A stretch of 64,000 nucleotides of DNA from Polynucleobacter sp. AP-Capit-er-40B-B4 (GCF_018882245.1 NZ_JACVOV010000003.1:166607-230606); one strand, 5' to 3'; shown: positions 40,599 to 50,950, numbered from the stretch's first letter. Notes: generated from the sequence alone by a model not told the origin. Made by a program: numbers and translations.

Positions 40599-41635
40599 GC
40601 TTGTGATTCATTTTGTATAGAGGCTAGGACCACAGCTTCTTTGGGTAGCACTTCCTCACTCATCTCTAACTGAGGTAACAAATCTAATATGTCCTGCGGA
40701 GGAAGACGGAACCAAGTCATCAATTCATTTTTCACTGGATGCTGAAGACTTAATGCAAATGCGTGCAAGGCCTGGTGACTAAATTGAATATCTTTTGCTA
40801 CCCCTGGTGTTTTTTTGCGATAGACAGGATCGCCAACCAATGGAAAGCCTAGTGACTCTAGGTGAACTCGAATTTGATGAGTGCGTCCAGTTTCTAGTCG
40901 GCACTCCAACAGGGTGACTGGTGACTCTTTTACGAGGCCCTTGGCTAAGCGACGAAACAAAGTAGCGGCAGGCTTGCCTTGGGGGCTGCCTGCAGCCATT
41001 TTGAGGCGATCCCGCTGATCACGACCAACGGAAGCCAAAACCTTCCCTTGACTTGGTGCATCACCCCAAACCCACGCTAAATAGCGTCGCCCTACTGTTC
41101 TATCTTGCAGTTGGCGCACTAAAGAGGTTTGCGCTTGGGATGTTCTTGCCACAACCATCAAGCCTGATGTGTCCTTATCTAGTCGATGGACAATACCCGC
41201 CCTGGGTAGCATCTTTAACTCAGGATAATGAAAAAGGAGTCCATTTAACAAAGTTCCGGACCAATTGCCTGCAGCTGGGTGAACCACCAAACCAGGCGGT
41301 TTATTGACCACAATGATGTCTTCATCCTCATAAACTACATCTAGAGGGATATTTTCAGGACTAAAAGCAAATTGCTCGGGCATTTCCTGCGGAAACACCT
41401 TAATACTCTCGCCTCCTCGAAGAAGATAGCGGGCTTTAGTGACCTTTCCATCGACCATAACCGCTCCGGCCTCCACCCAAGCCTTTAGACGATTGCGTGA
41501 ATAATCAGGCAAGGAGCCCGCCAGCACCTTGTCCAAGCGCTCGCCAGCCATCTCCAAGGGTATTTCTAGGGAGATGAAATCCTCATCATCGATATAATCA
41601 ATGGGATTCGAATCAGGAGTTTGCGGCAATGCCAC
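40595..41635 (-). CDS. rluD: 23S rRNA pseudouridine(1911/1915/1917) synthase
   Basis: Modifies helix 69 of 23S rRNA. The N-terminal S4 domain is about residues 25-90 (ERLDKVLAGSLPDYSRNRLKAWVEAG in part). The catalytic Asp is in GIVHRLDKDTSGLMVVA, with later motifs RTHQIRVHLESLGFPLVGDPVY. Length 346 residues. The start is GTG at 41635. It overlaps pgeF by 4 bases and is divergent from bamD. Confidence 0.95.
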   Translation of the reverse strand: MALPQTPDSNPIDYIDDEDFISLEIPLEMAGERLDKVLAGSLPDYSRNRLKAWVEAGAVMVDGKVTKARYLLRGGESIKVFPQEMPEQFAFSPENIPLDVVYEDEDIIVVNKPPGLVVHPAAGNWSGTLLNGLLFHYPELKMLPRAGIVHRLDKDTSGLMVVARTSQAQTSLVRQLQDRTVGRRYLAWVWGDAPSQGKVLASVGRDQRDRLKMAAGSPQGKPAATLFRRLAKGLVKESPVTLLECRLETGRTHQIRVHLESLGFPLVGDPVYRKKTPGVAKDIQFSHQALHAFALSLQHPVKNELMTWFRLPPQDILDLLPQLEMSEEVLPKEAVVLASIQNESQA

Positions 41636-41655
41636 GCTTAAAGAGCCTTTCAGTT

Positions 41656-42543
41656 ATGTCCGACGTAATATCAGACGCCAGTTTAAGGCTTGCTGGGAAT
41701 TCTTCCACACAAAAGAAGATTCGCAATTTAAGCAGCATGCCGATTGCCATAGTTTTGGCCTTACTTTTCGCCTTGACGCTCTTGAGTGGTTGCGCAGGCA
41801 GTGACGGCAACAAAGACGACACCGACATCTGGTCAGAGGCAAAACTTTATTCAGAAGCTACGGATAAGTTAAACGACGCTGACTTTGCTAAGTGCGGAAA
41901 ATACTTTGAGAAGCTCGAGGCTCGCTTTCCATTTGGTCCGTATTCTCAACAGGCACAAATTAATGCTGCTTATTGCTATTGGAAAGCCCAAGAACAAACT
42001 CAAGCACTAGTTGCTATTGATCGCTTTATCAAATTGCATCAAGGCAGCCCAAATCTCGATTACGCTTATTACCTAAAAGGTCTCATTACCTTCAATGACG
42101 ACTTGGGATGGCTGGGGAAATTTACTGGTCAGGATCTGAGCGAGCGTGATCCTAAAGCAGCTAAAGAAGCATTTGAATCGTTCAAAGTTGTTGTTGAGCG
42201 TTTCCCTAATAGCAAATATGCACCAGATGCCTTGGATCGTATGCGCTATATCGTTAACTCTCTAGCTGAAGCGGATGTCATCGTAGCGCGATATTACTAC
42301 CAACGTGGCGCCTATTTAGCTGCCGCGAATCGTGCTCAATTGGTTATTCGAGATTATGACCGCGCACCTGCTGTAGAAGAGGCGCTTTACATTCTGACTA
42401 AGTCATATGAGAAACTTGGTATGACACAATTAAGTAACGACTCTGCGCGTGTGTTTAAACTGAACTTCCCAGATAGCCAGATGATGTTAACTGGTCAACG
42501 TGTTAAAAAAGAGCGTAGCTGGTGGCAGTTCTGGAATAAATAA
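41656..42543 (+). CDS. bamD: outer membrane assembly lipoprotein BamD
   Basis: Essential member of the BAM complex. After a basic N-region and hydrophobic stretch (MPIAIVLALLFALTLL) there is a lipobox LSGC, so the protein is lipidated. The mature part has TPR repeats: KLNDADFAKCGKYFEKLEARFPFGPYSQQAQ, YPKN-like NSKYAPDALDRM and a C-terminal WWQFWNK. I start at ATG 41656; an ATG at 41629 would overlap the divergent rluD. The lipobox then lies at residue 46, a long signal peptide, so a start nearer 41737 is possible. Confidence 0.93.
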   Translation: MSDVISDASLRLAGNSSTQKKIRNLSSMPIAIVLALLFALTLLSGCAGSDGNKDDTDIWSEAKLYSEATDKLNDADFAKCGKYFEKLEARFPFGPYSQQAQINAAYCYWKAQEQTQALVAIDRFIKLHQGSPNLDYAYYLKGLITFNDDLGWLGKFTGQDLSERDPKAAKEAFESFKVVVERFPNSKYAPDALDRMRYIVNSLAEADVIVARYYYQRGAYLAAANRAQLVIRDYDRAPAVEEALYILTKSYEKLGMTQLSNDSARVFKLNFPDSQMMLTGQRVKKERSWWQFWNK

Positions 42544-42565
42544 TGTATGTGCATTACTTGCATAA

Positions 42566-42595
42566 AAAAAATCCTCCGTACTGGAGGATTTTTTA
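42566..42595. terminator. bidirectional terminator between bamD and alr
   Basis: AATCCTCC / GGAGGATT stem with a GTACT loop, A run on the left and T run on the right. The right arm touches the alr stop codon. It ends convergent bamD and alr. Confidence 0.88.
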
Positions 42596-43708
42596 TTTGA
42601 TGGCTACAGGCACCCTTGGAGCTAAGGCACAGAGTAATTCGTAACCAATCGTGTCGCTCATTTTTGCAACGTCATCCACCGGAACTTTGTCACCCCAAAG
42701 TTGCACAGCGGTACCAATGTCTGCATTAGGCGCATTACGCAAATCAATCGCCAACATGTCCATGGAAACTCTTCCCACCAAAGGACAAATAACTCCTTCT
42801 TCGCCATGGGCAACCCAGACGGGGGTGCCGTCTTTAGCGTGCCTCGGATAACCATCTGCGTAACCACAAGCCACGATACCTACACGCATTGCTTCCGTTG
42901 CCTCATAGCGACCACCATAGCCTATGCGATCGCCCTTCTGGAGATCCTGAATATCAATAATTTCGCTATGTAACTGCATTACCGCTTGTAGATTGGCATG
43001 CTCAACATCGGCATGCAATCCTGTTGGTGATGCGCCATAAAGCATGATGCCGGGACGAACCCAGTCACCCAATGCATTTCGATGCCACAAAATAGCTGCT
43101 GAATTAGCTAGCGAAGTAGAACCCTCTAACCCTTCAATGGTTTGGTTAAACAACTCTTGCTGAGCGCCAACAGTCGGAGATTGATCCACTTGGTCCGCAT
43201 TGGCAAAATGAGTCATGTGGTGCATGTGATATCCAGCAGCATGCAAGCGGTGAAATGCTGTTCTGTAGGCCTCTGGCTTAAACCCCAAACGGTTCATACC
43301 AGTATTCATTTTGAGAAAGACATTAAATGGCTTATGGTTTTTGGCTTTAAAACGCTCAAGCCACTCCACTTGAGCTTCGCAATGGACAACCAAATCGCAA
43401 GCCAATTCCTCTGCAAGGCTGAGCTCATTTTCATGAAAAAAGCCTTCTAGTAGCAGTATTCGACCCTGCCAACCATGTTGACGAAGCCATGTTGCATCCT
43501 GAATATCCAATAGAGCAAAGCCATCTGTAGAAGCAAGCCCCTTTAAGGCGGCATCAAAGCAATGGCCATAGGCGCGGGCCTTAATAACCGACCAGATCTT
43601 GGACTCTGGCGCCAATTCTCGAACTCGGTTTAAATTATGCTGAAAGGCGGCAGTATGAATAGAGGCCAAAATTGGTCTATTAATCATGCCGTTAGCTGAA
43701 TCGCCCAT
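42593..43708 (-). CDS. alr: alanine racemase
   Basis: PLP enzyme giving D-alanine for peptidoglycan. The PLP lysine is in SVIKARAYGHC (family usual is KANAYGHG), PLP-site residues occur in GMNRLGF and HMTHFANAD, and the second catalytic base Tyr in GDRIGYGGRYEA. I start at ATG 43708 because AAAGGAGG lies 7 bases upstream; the ATG at 43726 lacks such a site. Length is then 371 residues. It is divergent from lplT. Confidence 0.95.
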   Translation of the reverse strand: MGDSANGMINRPILASIHTAAFQHNLNRVRELAPESKIWSVIKARAYGHCFDAALKGLASTDGFALLDIQDATWLRQHGWQGRILLLEGFFHENELSLAEELACDLVVHCEAQVEWLERFKAKNHKPFNVFLKMNTGMNRLGFKPEAYRTAFHRLHAAGYHMHHMTHFANADQVDQSPTVGAQQELFNQTIEGLEGSTSLANSAAILWHRNALGDWVRPGIMLYGASPTGLHADVEHANLQAVMQLHSEIIDIQDLQKGDRIGYGGRYEATEAMRVGIVACGYADGYPRHAKDGTPVWVAHGEEGVICPLVGRVSMDMLAIDLRNAPNADIGTAVQLWGDKVPVDDVAKMSDTIGYELLCALAPRVPVAIK

Positions 43709-43758
43709 AATCACCCCTCCTTTCATGTTTTAATTGTAGTAATGACTAGATTGTACGA

Positions 43759-45078
43759 ATGAACCGTAGCTTTTACATCATTATGGCGGCGCAATTTTTT
43801 TCGTCGCTTGCTGATAATGCTCTCCTGATAGCGGCTATTGCCCTCCTGGCCCAGCTCCACGCTCCGGCCTGGATGACCCCTTTGCTCAAATTGTTCTTTG
43901 TGCTGTCCTACGTCCTCTTGGCAGCCTTTGTAGGCGCTTTCGCTGATTCCCGCCCTAAGGGCAACGTCATGTTCATTACGAACACGATTAAGTTTATCGG
44001 CTGCGTGGCCATGCTCTTTGGAAGCCACCCTTTGCTCTCATATGCCATTGTTGGCCTGGGAGCAGCTGCATACTCGCCTGCAAAGTACGGAATTTTGACC
44101 GAACTGCTTCCACCAGAAAAATTAGTTGCAGCCAACGGCTGGATTGAGGGCCTAACAGTTGGGTCCATCATTTTAGGTACGGTATTGGGCGGCGTTCTTA
44201 TTAGCACCACAGTCTCCCAAAGTCTGCTCGCCTTAGATATGCCGACTTTTGAAACCGGCATTGATACACCGGCTGAATCAGCAATCATGATCATCATGAT
44301 GATTTATGTTGTTGCAGCACTCATCAACCTAAAGATTCCGGATACTGGCGCACGCTACGTTTCCCAAAAGACCAATCCAATTGAATTAGTAAAAGATTTC
44401 GCTATTTGCTTTAAAACGCTTTGGAATGATCGCCTGGGTCAAATTTCCTTGGCAGTTACTACTCTATTCTGGGGTGCCGGCGCTACCCTACAATTTATTG
44501 TGATCAAGTGGGCGCAAGTAGCCCTCCACATGAATTTGTCTCAGGGCGCTATTTTGCAAGCGATCTCTGCCGTAGGTGTAGCTGGTGGAGCTGTCTATGC
44601 TGCGTGGCGTATACCTCTGCGCAGATCTTTGGATGTTTTACCTTATGGAATTGCAATGGGTTTAGTTGTCTGCGTAATGGCAGTCTACAACTCCGATTTA
44701 CTGCCTAACACAAGCATTTTTAGCTTCGGTAAATTTGATGTCACTCTCAATTTATTGCCAGCTTATTTCTTATTAATTCTGGTGGGCTGGCTAGCGGGTT
44801 ACTTTGTAGTGCCAATGAATGCACTGCTGCAACATCGCGGACATGTACTCATGTCTGCAGGTCACTCCATTGCCGTTCAGAACTTTAATGAAAATATTTC
44901 AGTACTGATGATGCTATTGATCTACTCGCTACTCATTTGGCTAGATGTACCAATTCAAATAGTGATCGTTGGGTTTGGTGTAGCCGTGAGTTTAATTATG
45001 TGGCTGGTTATTAAACGTCACGCCAGAAACCAAGCGGAATATGACTCCATGCACCTCATCGGCGAACATAAGCACTAA
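43759..45078 (+). CDS. lplT: lysophospholipid transporter LplT
   Basis: An MFS transporter that flips lysophospholipids into the cell for re-acylation. The 439-residue protein has about 12 hydrophobic segments and the family start NRSFYIIMAAQFFSSLADNALLI, with GAFADSRPKG and PAKYGILTELLPPEKLVAANGW. In E. coli lplT is followed by aas; here no acyltransferase gene follows, so the partner must be elsewhere. No clear Shine-Dalgarno precedes the ATG. Confidence 0.94.
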   Translation: MNRSFYIIMAAQFFSSLADNALLIAAIALLAQLHAPAWMTPLLKLFFVLSYVLLAAFVGAFADSRPKGNVMFITNTIKFIGCVAMLFGSHPLLSYAIVGLGAAAYSPAKYGILTELLPPEKLVAANGWIEGLTVGSIILGTVLGGVLISTTVSQSLLALDMPTFETGIDTPAESAIMIIMMIYVVAALINLKIPDTGARYVSQKTNPIELVKDFAICFKTLWNDRLGQISLAVTTLFWGAGATLQFIVIKWAQVALHMNLSQGAILQAISAVGVAGGAVYAAWRIPLRRSLDVLPYGIAMGLVVCVMAVYNSDLLPNTSIFSFGKFDVTLNLLPAYFLLILVGWLAGYFVVPMNALLQHRGHVLMSAGHSIAVQNFNENISVLMMLLIYSLLIWLDVPIQIVIVGFGVAVSLIMWLVIKRHARNQAEYDSMHLIGEHKH

Positions 45079-45097
45079 GCTTATCCTCCGGAAGTCT

Positions 45098-45619
45098 TTA
45101 GATGTTTTGCAGCACCGAGCGAGCCATCAATAAATCCTGCCAAAGCATAGCCTTCTCTTTTGGCTTTGTGAGTACTTGATTTAACTCAAAAGAAGCAATC
45201 ACCGGAATCTCTTCTTCGTTGCCCGTATTTAAAGCAAGAACCGTTTCGCGCAACTGCGGCAGCGGATCTCTTTCCCCGGTTATCTTTTGAGCAACTGGCC
45301 CACCAAATGCAATCGCAACTACTGGTGAATCGGGGTTTGTTAATTGGCCCAGGTTCTCTGATGGATTCTTCCAGGACCACTCATTCTTAGCTAGACCAAG
45401 CACCCTGATGAGATTTTGAAACAAAATTTTGGCATCGCCCTGTGGTTCGTTTCCAAAAAACCACCACATACCATTGCTCGCTCTTGGGGAGGTTTGCGTC
45501 TCTTGTGGAACGGCTCGAGAACTTACTGCAACAGATGTTTCAGGATGTGCTTGAATTGCATCCCGAGATGTCCACTCGGTGATGCCCATTTCCTTTAAGA
45601 AGGTTGAATTGTTGCTCAT
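45098..45619 (-). CDS. HolD-like protein, candidate DNA polymerase III psi subunit
   Basis: I do not recognise this 173-residue protein as a firmly annotated family. Its N-terminus FLKEMGITEWTSRD aligns with the E. coli psi (HolD) start LQQLGITQWSLRR, including the Trp (residue 16 here, 17 in E. coli) that docks on the clamp loader. The C-terminus has KEKAMLWQDLLMA, like psi's ARAALWQQI. It overlaps rimI by ATGA, and holD-rimI is the E. coli operon order. The middle is Pro/Gly-rich and longer than psi (137 residues). An alternative is a degenerate uracil-DNA-glycosylase relative. Confidence 0.6.
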   Translation of the reverse strand: MSNNSTFLKEMGITEWTSRDAIQAHPETSVAVSSRAVPQETQTSPRASNGMWWFFGNEPQGDAKILFQNLIRVLGLAKNEWSWKNPSENLGQLTNPDSPVVAIAFGGPVAQKITGERDPLPQLRETVLALNTGNEEEIPVIASFELNQVLTKPKEKAMLWQDLLMARSVLQNI

Positions 45620-46146
45620 GCCTCTAGCTTAATCGATTTAGCCAATACAAGAGCGTCTTCTCGTCCACCAGTTTCTGGGCTTGCAGGGTAATAATTTTTA
45701 CGAATACCAATTTGCTCGTAACCCAATTTTTGGTACAGGGCTAAAGCTGCTGTATTCGTTGGTCTTACCTCCAAGATGATTCTCGGCATCTTTTGCTGGA
45801 AAGCCACGCCCTCTATAGCTGCCATCATTCTTTGCCCTAGTCCCAGCTTGCGTAAATGAGGTGAAACGGTGATGTTGAGGAGATGTAATTCATCAACAGC
45901 AGGAAACAAGATGCAATAGGCCCAAAGCACCGCTGGATCCAAATAGGACCCCTTTACCATTTGATCTTCTTGTGGCCGAATGCAATAAGCCCAATGGCCT
46001 GCCGCCAATGAATCTGAAAAGTTGCCTTTTGTCCAAGGATGAATATGGGAAACAGATTCAATCTTCAAGACATCGTCTAAGTCAGCTTGCTGCATCGGCA
46101 AGAAGGAAAGTTCTGCAGCGCCTTCTGCTGTTTTGTGATCCGACAT
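45616..46146 (-). CDS. rimI: ribosomal protein S18 alanine N-acetyltransferase
   Basis: GNAT-family enzyme. The acetyl-CoA-binding motif is VSPHLRKLGLGQRMMAAI (Q/R-x-x-G-x-G/A type), followed by ILEVRPTNTAALALYQKLGYEQIGIRKNYYP with the typical RimI ending. Length 176 residues. The ATG overlaps the end of tsaB, and its own stop overlaps the HolD-like gene, so the three are probably translationally coupled. tsaB-rimI pairing is common in bacteria. Confidence 0.94.
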   Translation of the reverse strand: MSDHKTAEGAAELSFLPMQQADLDDVLKIESVSHIHPWTKGNFSDSLAAGHWAYCIRPQEDQMVKGSYLDPAVLWAYCILFPAVDELHLLNITVSPHLRKLGLGQRMMAAIEGVAFQQKMPRIILEVRPTNTAALALYQKLGYEQIGIRKNYYPASPETGGREDALVLAKSIKLEA

Positions 46147-46850
46147 TACCTCTTGCCCTCTTCCCGTTCGGCAGTAGTAAATGCCACTTTATCTCGCACA
46201 TACAGGGGCTCTAGTTGTCGAACTTCGCAATGTACCCCGTCTTGTAGGGACTGCTGTGCACATTTCAAAATACCCAATGCGGAAATGGAGATATCTGGAT
46301 CGATTGGACCTGTGAATTGCGGTAAGCGTTGGCTATAGGCATTTAAAGCACTACCAGCAAGTAATTGCATGTCTTCTAAATTGAGATCTTCTGGCTTGGT
46401 CAGGTGAATATCGCCAATGCGACTTGGCAAGCACCCCTCTTGAATGTCGTAAGAAGCCCAATAGACCTCTTCCATCCGAGCATCAATTGCAATCATCAAT
46501 CGCTGAGGTTGGGAGGATTTGAATACTTCTGAATCTAAAAGTTGGGCAGCGATGGCATCAAGGCTACATACCGGCACAACCGGAATGTTTTGCGAAACAG
46601 CCAAGCCCTGTACTGCGGCCACACCTAAACGTACACCAGTAAACGCACCAGGACCGTTACCTACAGCAATCGCATCAAGGTCTTCCAGGGAAGCTTTTGC
46701 ATCGCTTAAGAGCGACTCAATCCATGGCAATAGCAATTGGCTAGCGCCAGCTGTGACAGCTTCATGCCTGAATTGCACTGCCTGACCTTCTAACGATAAA
46801 GCCACCGAACACCATGCTGAAGAGGTGTCGATGGCTAATATATTTGCCAA
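46146..46850 (-). CDS. tsaB: tRNA threonylcarbamoyladenosine biosynthesis protein TsaB
   Basis: Partner of TsaD in t6A37 tRNA modification. The ASKHA-type N-terminus is ILAIDTSSAWCSVALS, followed by GNGPGAFTGVRLGVAAVQGLA and VPVCSLDAIA. Length 234 residues is usual. The start is TTG at 46850, since the conserved strand begins four residues later and no in-frame ATG lies near. It follows the VOC-protein gene by 33 bases on the same strand. Confidence 0.95.
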   Translation of the reverse strand: MANILAIDTSSAWCSVALSLEGQAVQFRHEAVTAGASQLLLPWIESLLSDAKASLEDLDAIAVGNGPGAFTGVRLGVAAVQGLAVSQNIPVVPVCSLDAIAAQLLDSEVFKSSQPQRLMIAIDARMEEVYWASYDIQEGCLPSRIGDIHLTKPEDLNLEDMQLLAGSALNAYSQRLPQFTGPIDPDISISALGILKCAQQSLQDGVHCEVRQLEPLYVRDKVAFTTAEREEGKR

Positions 46851-46883
46851 TTTAAATCCCGTTAATTTGCTTACCAGTCCAAA

Positions 46884-47351
46884 TTATGTACTTAATCCTG
46901 CAATAACTTCTGGAGGAGCCTGAACTAGCTCAATAAGCACACCTTCACCACCAATTGGAAACTCGTCATTTCCTTTTGGGTGCACAAAGGTAATGTCATA
47001 GCCCGCTGCACCCTTGCGAATGCCACCAGGCGCAAAACGTAGGCCATTCGCGGTAAGCCACTCAACCGCTTTAGGCAGGTCATCCACCCACAAACCAATG
47101 TGATTTAGGGGTGTTTGATGAACTGCTGGCTTCTTTTCAATATCGAATGGCTGCATGAGGTCAACTTCAATCTCATGCGCACCCTTACCGATTGCACAGA
47201 TATCTTCATCCACGTTTTCGCGTTCAGAAACAAAAGTGCTCTTGTATTCGAAGCCCAGCATATCAACCCATAATTTCTTGAGTCGATCTTTATTTTCACC
47301 GCCAATAGCGATTTGCTGAATGCCTAGAATTTTGAATGGCTTAGCGCTCAT
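46884..47351 (-). CDS. VOC/glyoxalase-family protein, candidate methylmalonyl-CoA epimerase
   Basis: Two VOC half-domains make up this 155-residue protein: [13 protein letters not shown]...[10 protein letters not shown] and [23 protein letters not shown], ending [10 protein letters not shown]. The second half looks like methylmalonyl-CoA epimerase, with metal ligands His (NHIGLW) and Glu (IELVQ). The first-half His ligand is replaced by Gln (IQQIAI). Position 14 bases after pccA in the propionate operon supports an epimerase, but the missing ligand leaves room for another VOC activity. I start at ATG 47351, with AAGG 9 bases upstream; TTG and ATG codons at 47360 and 47357 are also in frame. 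Confidence 0.7.
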   Translation of the reverse strand: MSAKPFKILGIQQIAIGGENKDRLKKLWVDMLGFEYKSTFVSERENVDEDICAIGKGAHEIEVDLMQPFDIEKKPAVHQTPLNHIGLWVDDLPKAVEWLTANGLRFAPGGIRKGAAGYDITFVHPKGNDEFPIGGEGVLIELVQAPPEVIAGLST

Positions 47352-47365
47352 AGTCATCAACCTTA

Positions 47366-49402
47366 TTATTCGAAGCGAATGATCAACTGATCAACCGCTA
47401 AGCTATCACCCTCTTTAGCGCAAATTTCGGCAACCACACCATCTTGAATAGCCGATAGCGTGTTTTCCATTTTCATCGCTTCGATGGAGGCTAATTTTTG
47501 ACCAGCAGTAACGGCCTCACCCACTTTGACGGCAATCTTCGTTAATAGCCCTGGCATTGGAGACATCACCAACTTGGAAGTATCTGGCGGTAACTTGACT
47601 GGCATGCGACGCTGGAGCTCAGCACCTAATGGACTTAGCACCATACACTCGTAATGAACGCCATCGAGAACCAACACATAACGCACGCCACGACGTTCAA
47701 CTTGCGCAGTGATTTTGTGAGTACCGTTAATGGTTGCGTGCAGACAAATTTGACCTGGACGCCATTCACTTACGATGTCATAACGGCTTACACCATCGGC
47801 ATCTTCGATGTAGACGGAATAAACACCGTCCTTGAGCTCAACCCGAATAGGTACCTCATACGGGTCATTCATAGATCCCGCCTTTTTGCCGGTAACAACC
47901 ACAAATTTCTTACCAATAATCATTTCATGACCGGCTAACTGACCATCGATCATTTGAATGTGCTGAAGATAGCGATAGCGCATAAATGCTGCCAATGCAG
48001 CTAAGCGCTTAGGATCTGCAGGCTGTACTGAATCTTTCTTAAAGCCCTCAGGATACTCTTCTGCAATAAAGCCGGTTGTGAAGTCACCATTTACAAAGCG
48101 TGGATGCTGCAATAAAGCAGCCTGAAAAGGAATATTTGAATGTATTCCGCGAATAACGAAATCATTCAGTGCAGCACGCATTTTTTCAATAGCCTCTGTA
48201 CGATCCTTGCCATGAACGATCAACTTAGCGATCATGGAATCGTAGTACATCGGAATCTCACCGCCTTCATAAACACCCGTATCAACACGAACGCCATTAA
48301 CTGACTCTGGTGGACGGTATTTCACGAGGCGGCCTGTTGATGGCAAGAAGTTACGGAATGGGTCGTCGGCATTAATACGGCACTCCATGGACCAACCGTC
48401 AAGCTTCACATCTTCCTGTTTAAAGGCCAGCTTCTCACCAGCAGCAACACGAATCATTTGCTCAACTAAATCAAGACCAGTGATGCTTTCAGTAACAGGA
48501 TGCTCAACTTGCAAGCGGGTATTCATTTCGAGGAAGTAGAAAGACTTATCCTTACCAACTACGAACTCCACGGTACCTGCGGACTGGTAATTAACGGCTT
48601 TAGCTAACGCAACCGCCTGCTCACCCATCGCTTTACGAGTAGCTGGATCGATAAAAGGAGATGGCGCTTCTTCAATCACCTTTTGATGACGACGTTGGAT
48701 TGAGCAATCGCGCTCATTGAGGTAAACCACGTTGCCATGAGAGTCGCCCAAAACCTGAATCTCAATATGGCGTGGGCCTTCTACAAATTTCTCAATGAAG
48801 ATACGGTCATCACCGAAGCTATTCATCGCCTCTGTTTTACAGGCAGCAAAACCTTCGGCGGCCTCTTTGTCATTAAAAGCAACGCGTAGACCTTTGCCGC
48901 CACCACCTGCAGAAGCTTTGATCATGACCGGATACCCTATGCCTTGGGCAATCTTCACCGCCTCTTCAGTAGTATCAATTGCTTCGTTGTAACCAGGAAT
49001 GGTATTGACCTTGGCATCTAGAGCAAGTTTCTTAGAGGCAATTTTATCGCCCATTGCTGCGATAGATTGATGTTTAGGGCCGATAAATACAATGCCCTCT
49101 TCCTCACAACGCTTAGCAAACTGCTCGTTCTCTGATAGGAAGCCGTAGCCAGGATGCACTGCTTCAGCGCCAGTATCTTTACAAGCCTGGATAATGCGAT
49201 CCATCACCAAATAGGATTCACGTGAGGGAGCTGGTCCGATGCATACTGCCTCATCAGCCAACTGAACATGACGTGCCTCTTTATCTGCTTCCGAATAGAC
49301 AGCAACAGTCTTAATGCCCATCTTTTTGGCGGTGGCCATGACACGGCAAGCAATCTCGCCGCGGTTAGCAATCAATATTTTCTTAAACATTTTCGTAGTC
49401 AT
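47366..49402 (-). CDS. pccA: propionyl-CoA carboxylase alpha subunit (biotin carboxylase + BCCP)
   Basis: Carboxylates biotin and carries it. The biotin carboxylase domain starts [17 protein letters not shown], has the ATP-grasp loop [12 protein letters not shown] (about residue 160), [19 protein letters not shown], and [17 protein letters not shown] linker domain precedes the C-terminal biotinyl domain with EAMKMENTL (Lys about residue 644). Length 678 residues matches PccA rather than the shorter AccC. It lies 15 bases after pccB and 14 before the VOC gene. Confidence 0.95.
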   Translation of the reverse strand: MTTKMFKKILIANRGEIACRVMATAKKMGIKTVAVYSEADKEARHVQLADEAVCIGPAPSRESYLVMDRIIQACKDTGAEAVHPGYGFLSENEQFAKRCEEEGIVFIGPKHQSIAAMGDKIASKKLALDAKVNTIPGYNEAIDTTEEAVKIAQGIGYPVMIKASAGGGGKGLRVAFNDKEAAEGFAACKTEAMNSFGDDRIFIEKFVEGPRHIEIQVLGDSHGNVVYLNERDCSIQRRHQKVIEEAPSPFIDPATRKAMGEQAVALAKAVNYQSAGTVEFVVGKDKSFYFLEMNTRLQVEHPVTESITGLDLVEQMIRVAAGEKLAFKQEDVKLDGWSMECRINADDPFRNFLPSTGRLVKYRPPESVNGVRVDTGVYEGGEIPMYYDSMIAKLIVHGKDRTEAIEKMRAALNDFVIRGIHSNIPFQAALLQHPRFVNGDFTTGFIAEEYPEGFKKDSVQPADPKRLAALAAFMRYRYLQHIQMIDGQLAGHEMIIGKKFVVVTGKKAGSMNDPYEVPIRVELKDGVYSVYIEDADGVSRYDIVSEWRPGQICLHATINGTHKITAQVERRGVRYVLVLDGVHYECMVLSPLGAELQRRMPVKLPPDTSKLVMSPMPGLLTKIAVKVGEAVTAGQKLASIEAMKMENTLSAIQDGVVAEICAKEGDSLAVDQLIIRFE

Positions 49403-49417
49403 AATTTGTCAGCGCCT

Positions 49418-50950
49418 TTACAGAGGAATATTGCCGTGTTTACGCGCAGGATTCTTCAAGTCTTTGTCTTTAAGCATTGCTAGTGAACGAGCAATACGTT
49501 TGCGGGTTTCGTGAGGAAGGATGACGTCATCAATGTAGCCACGACGTCCAGCCACAAATGGGTTTGCAAACTTAGATTTGTACTCAGCTTCACGAGCTGT
49601 AATTTTTTCTGGATCGGATTTCTCTTCACGGAAAATAATTTCAACAGCGCCTTTAGGGCCCATCACAGCAATCTCAGCTGAAGGCCAAGCGAAGTTCACG
49701 TCACCACGTAAATGCTTGGAAGCCATCACGTCATAAGCGCCACCGTAGGCCTTACGTGTAATTAATGTTACTTTAGGCACCGTGCAATCTGCGTACGCAT
49801 AGAGTAATTTCGCGCCATGCTTAATGATACCGCCGTATTCTTGGGCGGTTCCTGGCATAAAGCCTGGAACGTCAACCAATGTAACCACTGGAATATTAAA
49901 AGCATCGCAGAAACGTACAAAACGCGCTGCTTTAATGGAAGCTTTGATATCTAAACAGCCAGCCAATACCAAAGGCTGGTTTGCGACAATACCAATTGAG
50001 CGACCTTCAATGCGGGCAAAGCCAATCACGATATTTTTTGCGTAGTCAGGCTGCAATTCAAAGAACTCGCCATCGTCAACGATCTTCTCAATCAACTCTT
50101 TCATATCGTAAGGTTGATTTGGGTTCGATGGCACCAATGTATCTAAAGAGAAATCTGGCTCTTCGGTGCGATTAGCACCCTTAATCAAAGGCGGCTTCTC
50201 ACGGTTAGAGAGCGGCAAGTAATTGAAGAAGCGACGCAACATCATGATTGCATCGACATCATTGTCAAATGCTAGATCGCATACGCCTGAAACTGTTGAG
50301 TGAGTTACAGCACCACCCAATTCTTCGGCAGTGACATCTTCATGAGTAACAGTCTTAACCACTTCAGGACCAGTCACGAACATGTATGAGCTATCTTTAA
50401 CCATGAAAATGAAGTCGGTCAGGGCTGGAGAGTAAACCGCGCCACCCGCTGATGGACCCATGATCAAGGAAATCTGTGGAATCACGCCAGACGCAGTAAC
50501 GTTGCGCTGGAAAATTTCAGCATAGCCGCCAAGAGATGCAACACCCTCTTGAATACGTGCACCACCAGAGTCATTCAAACCTATAACAGGCGCTCCGACT
50601 TTAAGGGCTTGATCCATGATCTTGCAGATTTTTTCAGCGTGAGCTTCAGACAGGGAACCACCAAGCACAGTGAAGTCTTGTGAGAACACAAATACCAAAC
50701 GTCCGTTAATCATTCCATAGCCGGTAACAACGCCATCGCCAGGAACGGTTTGATCACCCATGCCAAAATCATGGCAACGGTGCTCAACAAACATATCCCA
50801 CTCTTCGAATGTGCCGGCATCTAGCAAGAGTTCAATACGCTCACGCGCAGTTAACTTGCCTTTTGCATGTTGAGCCTGAATACGCTTTTGCCCGCCACCC
50901 AATCGGGCAAGCTCACGCTTGGCTTCCAGTTGTTGAATGATTTCCTTCAT
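49418..50950 (-). CDS. pccB: propionyl-CoA carboxylase beta subunit (carboxyltransferase)
   Basis: Transfers the carboxyl group to propionyl-CoA, giving methylmalonyl-CoA. Carboxyltransferase motifs: [77 protein letters not shown] and [27 protein letters not shown] near the end. I start at ATG 50950, where AAGGAG precedes by 7 bases; an ATG at 50974 would overlap meaB. Length 510 residues. Confidence 0.96.
   Translation of the reverse strand: MKEIIQQLEAKRELARLGGGQKRIQAQHAKGKLTARERIELLLDAGTFEEWDMFVEHRCHDFGMGDQTVPGDGVVTGYGMINGRLVFVFSQDFTVLGGSLSEAHAEKICKIMDQALKVGAPVIGLNDSGGARIQEGVASLGGYAEIFQRNVTASGVIPQISLIMGPSAGGAVYSPALTDFIFMVKDSSYMFVTGPEVVKTVTHEDVTAEELGGAVTHSTVSGVCDLAFDNDVDAIMMLRRFFNYLPLSNREKPPLIKGANRTEEPDFSLDTLVPSNPNQPYDMKELIEKIVDDGEFFELQPDYAKNIVIGFARIEGRSIGIVANQPLVLAGCLDIKASIKAARFVRFCDAFNIPVVTLVDVPGFMPGTAQEYGGIIKHGAKLLYAYADCTVPKVTLITRKAYGGAYDVMASKHLRGDVNFAWPSAEIAVMGPKGAVEIIFREEKSDPEKITAREAEYKSKFANPFVAGRRGYIDDVILPHETRKRIARSLAMLKDKDLKNPARKHGNIPL

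Noticed and set aside
43908..44297. Minus-strand open frame of 129 codons
   Set aside because: Antisense to the transmembrane part of lplT; no independent support.
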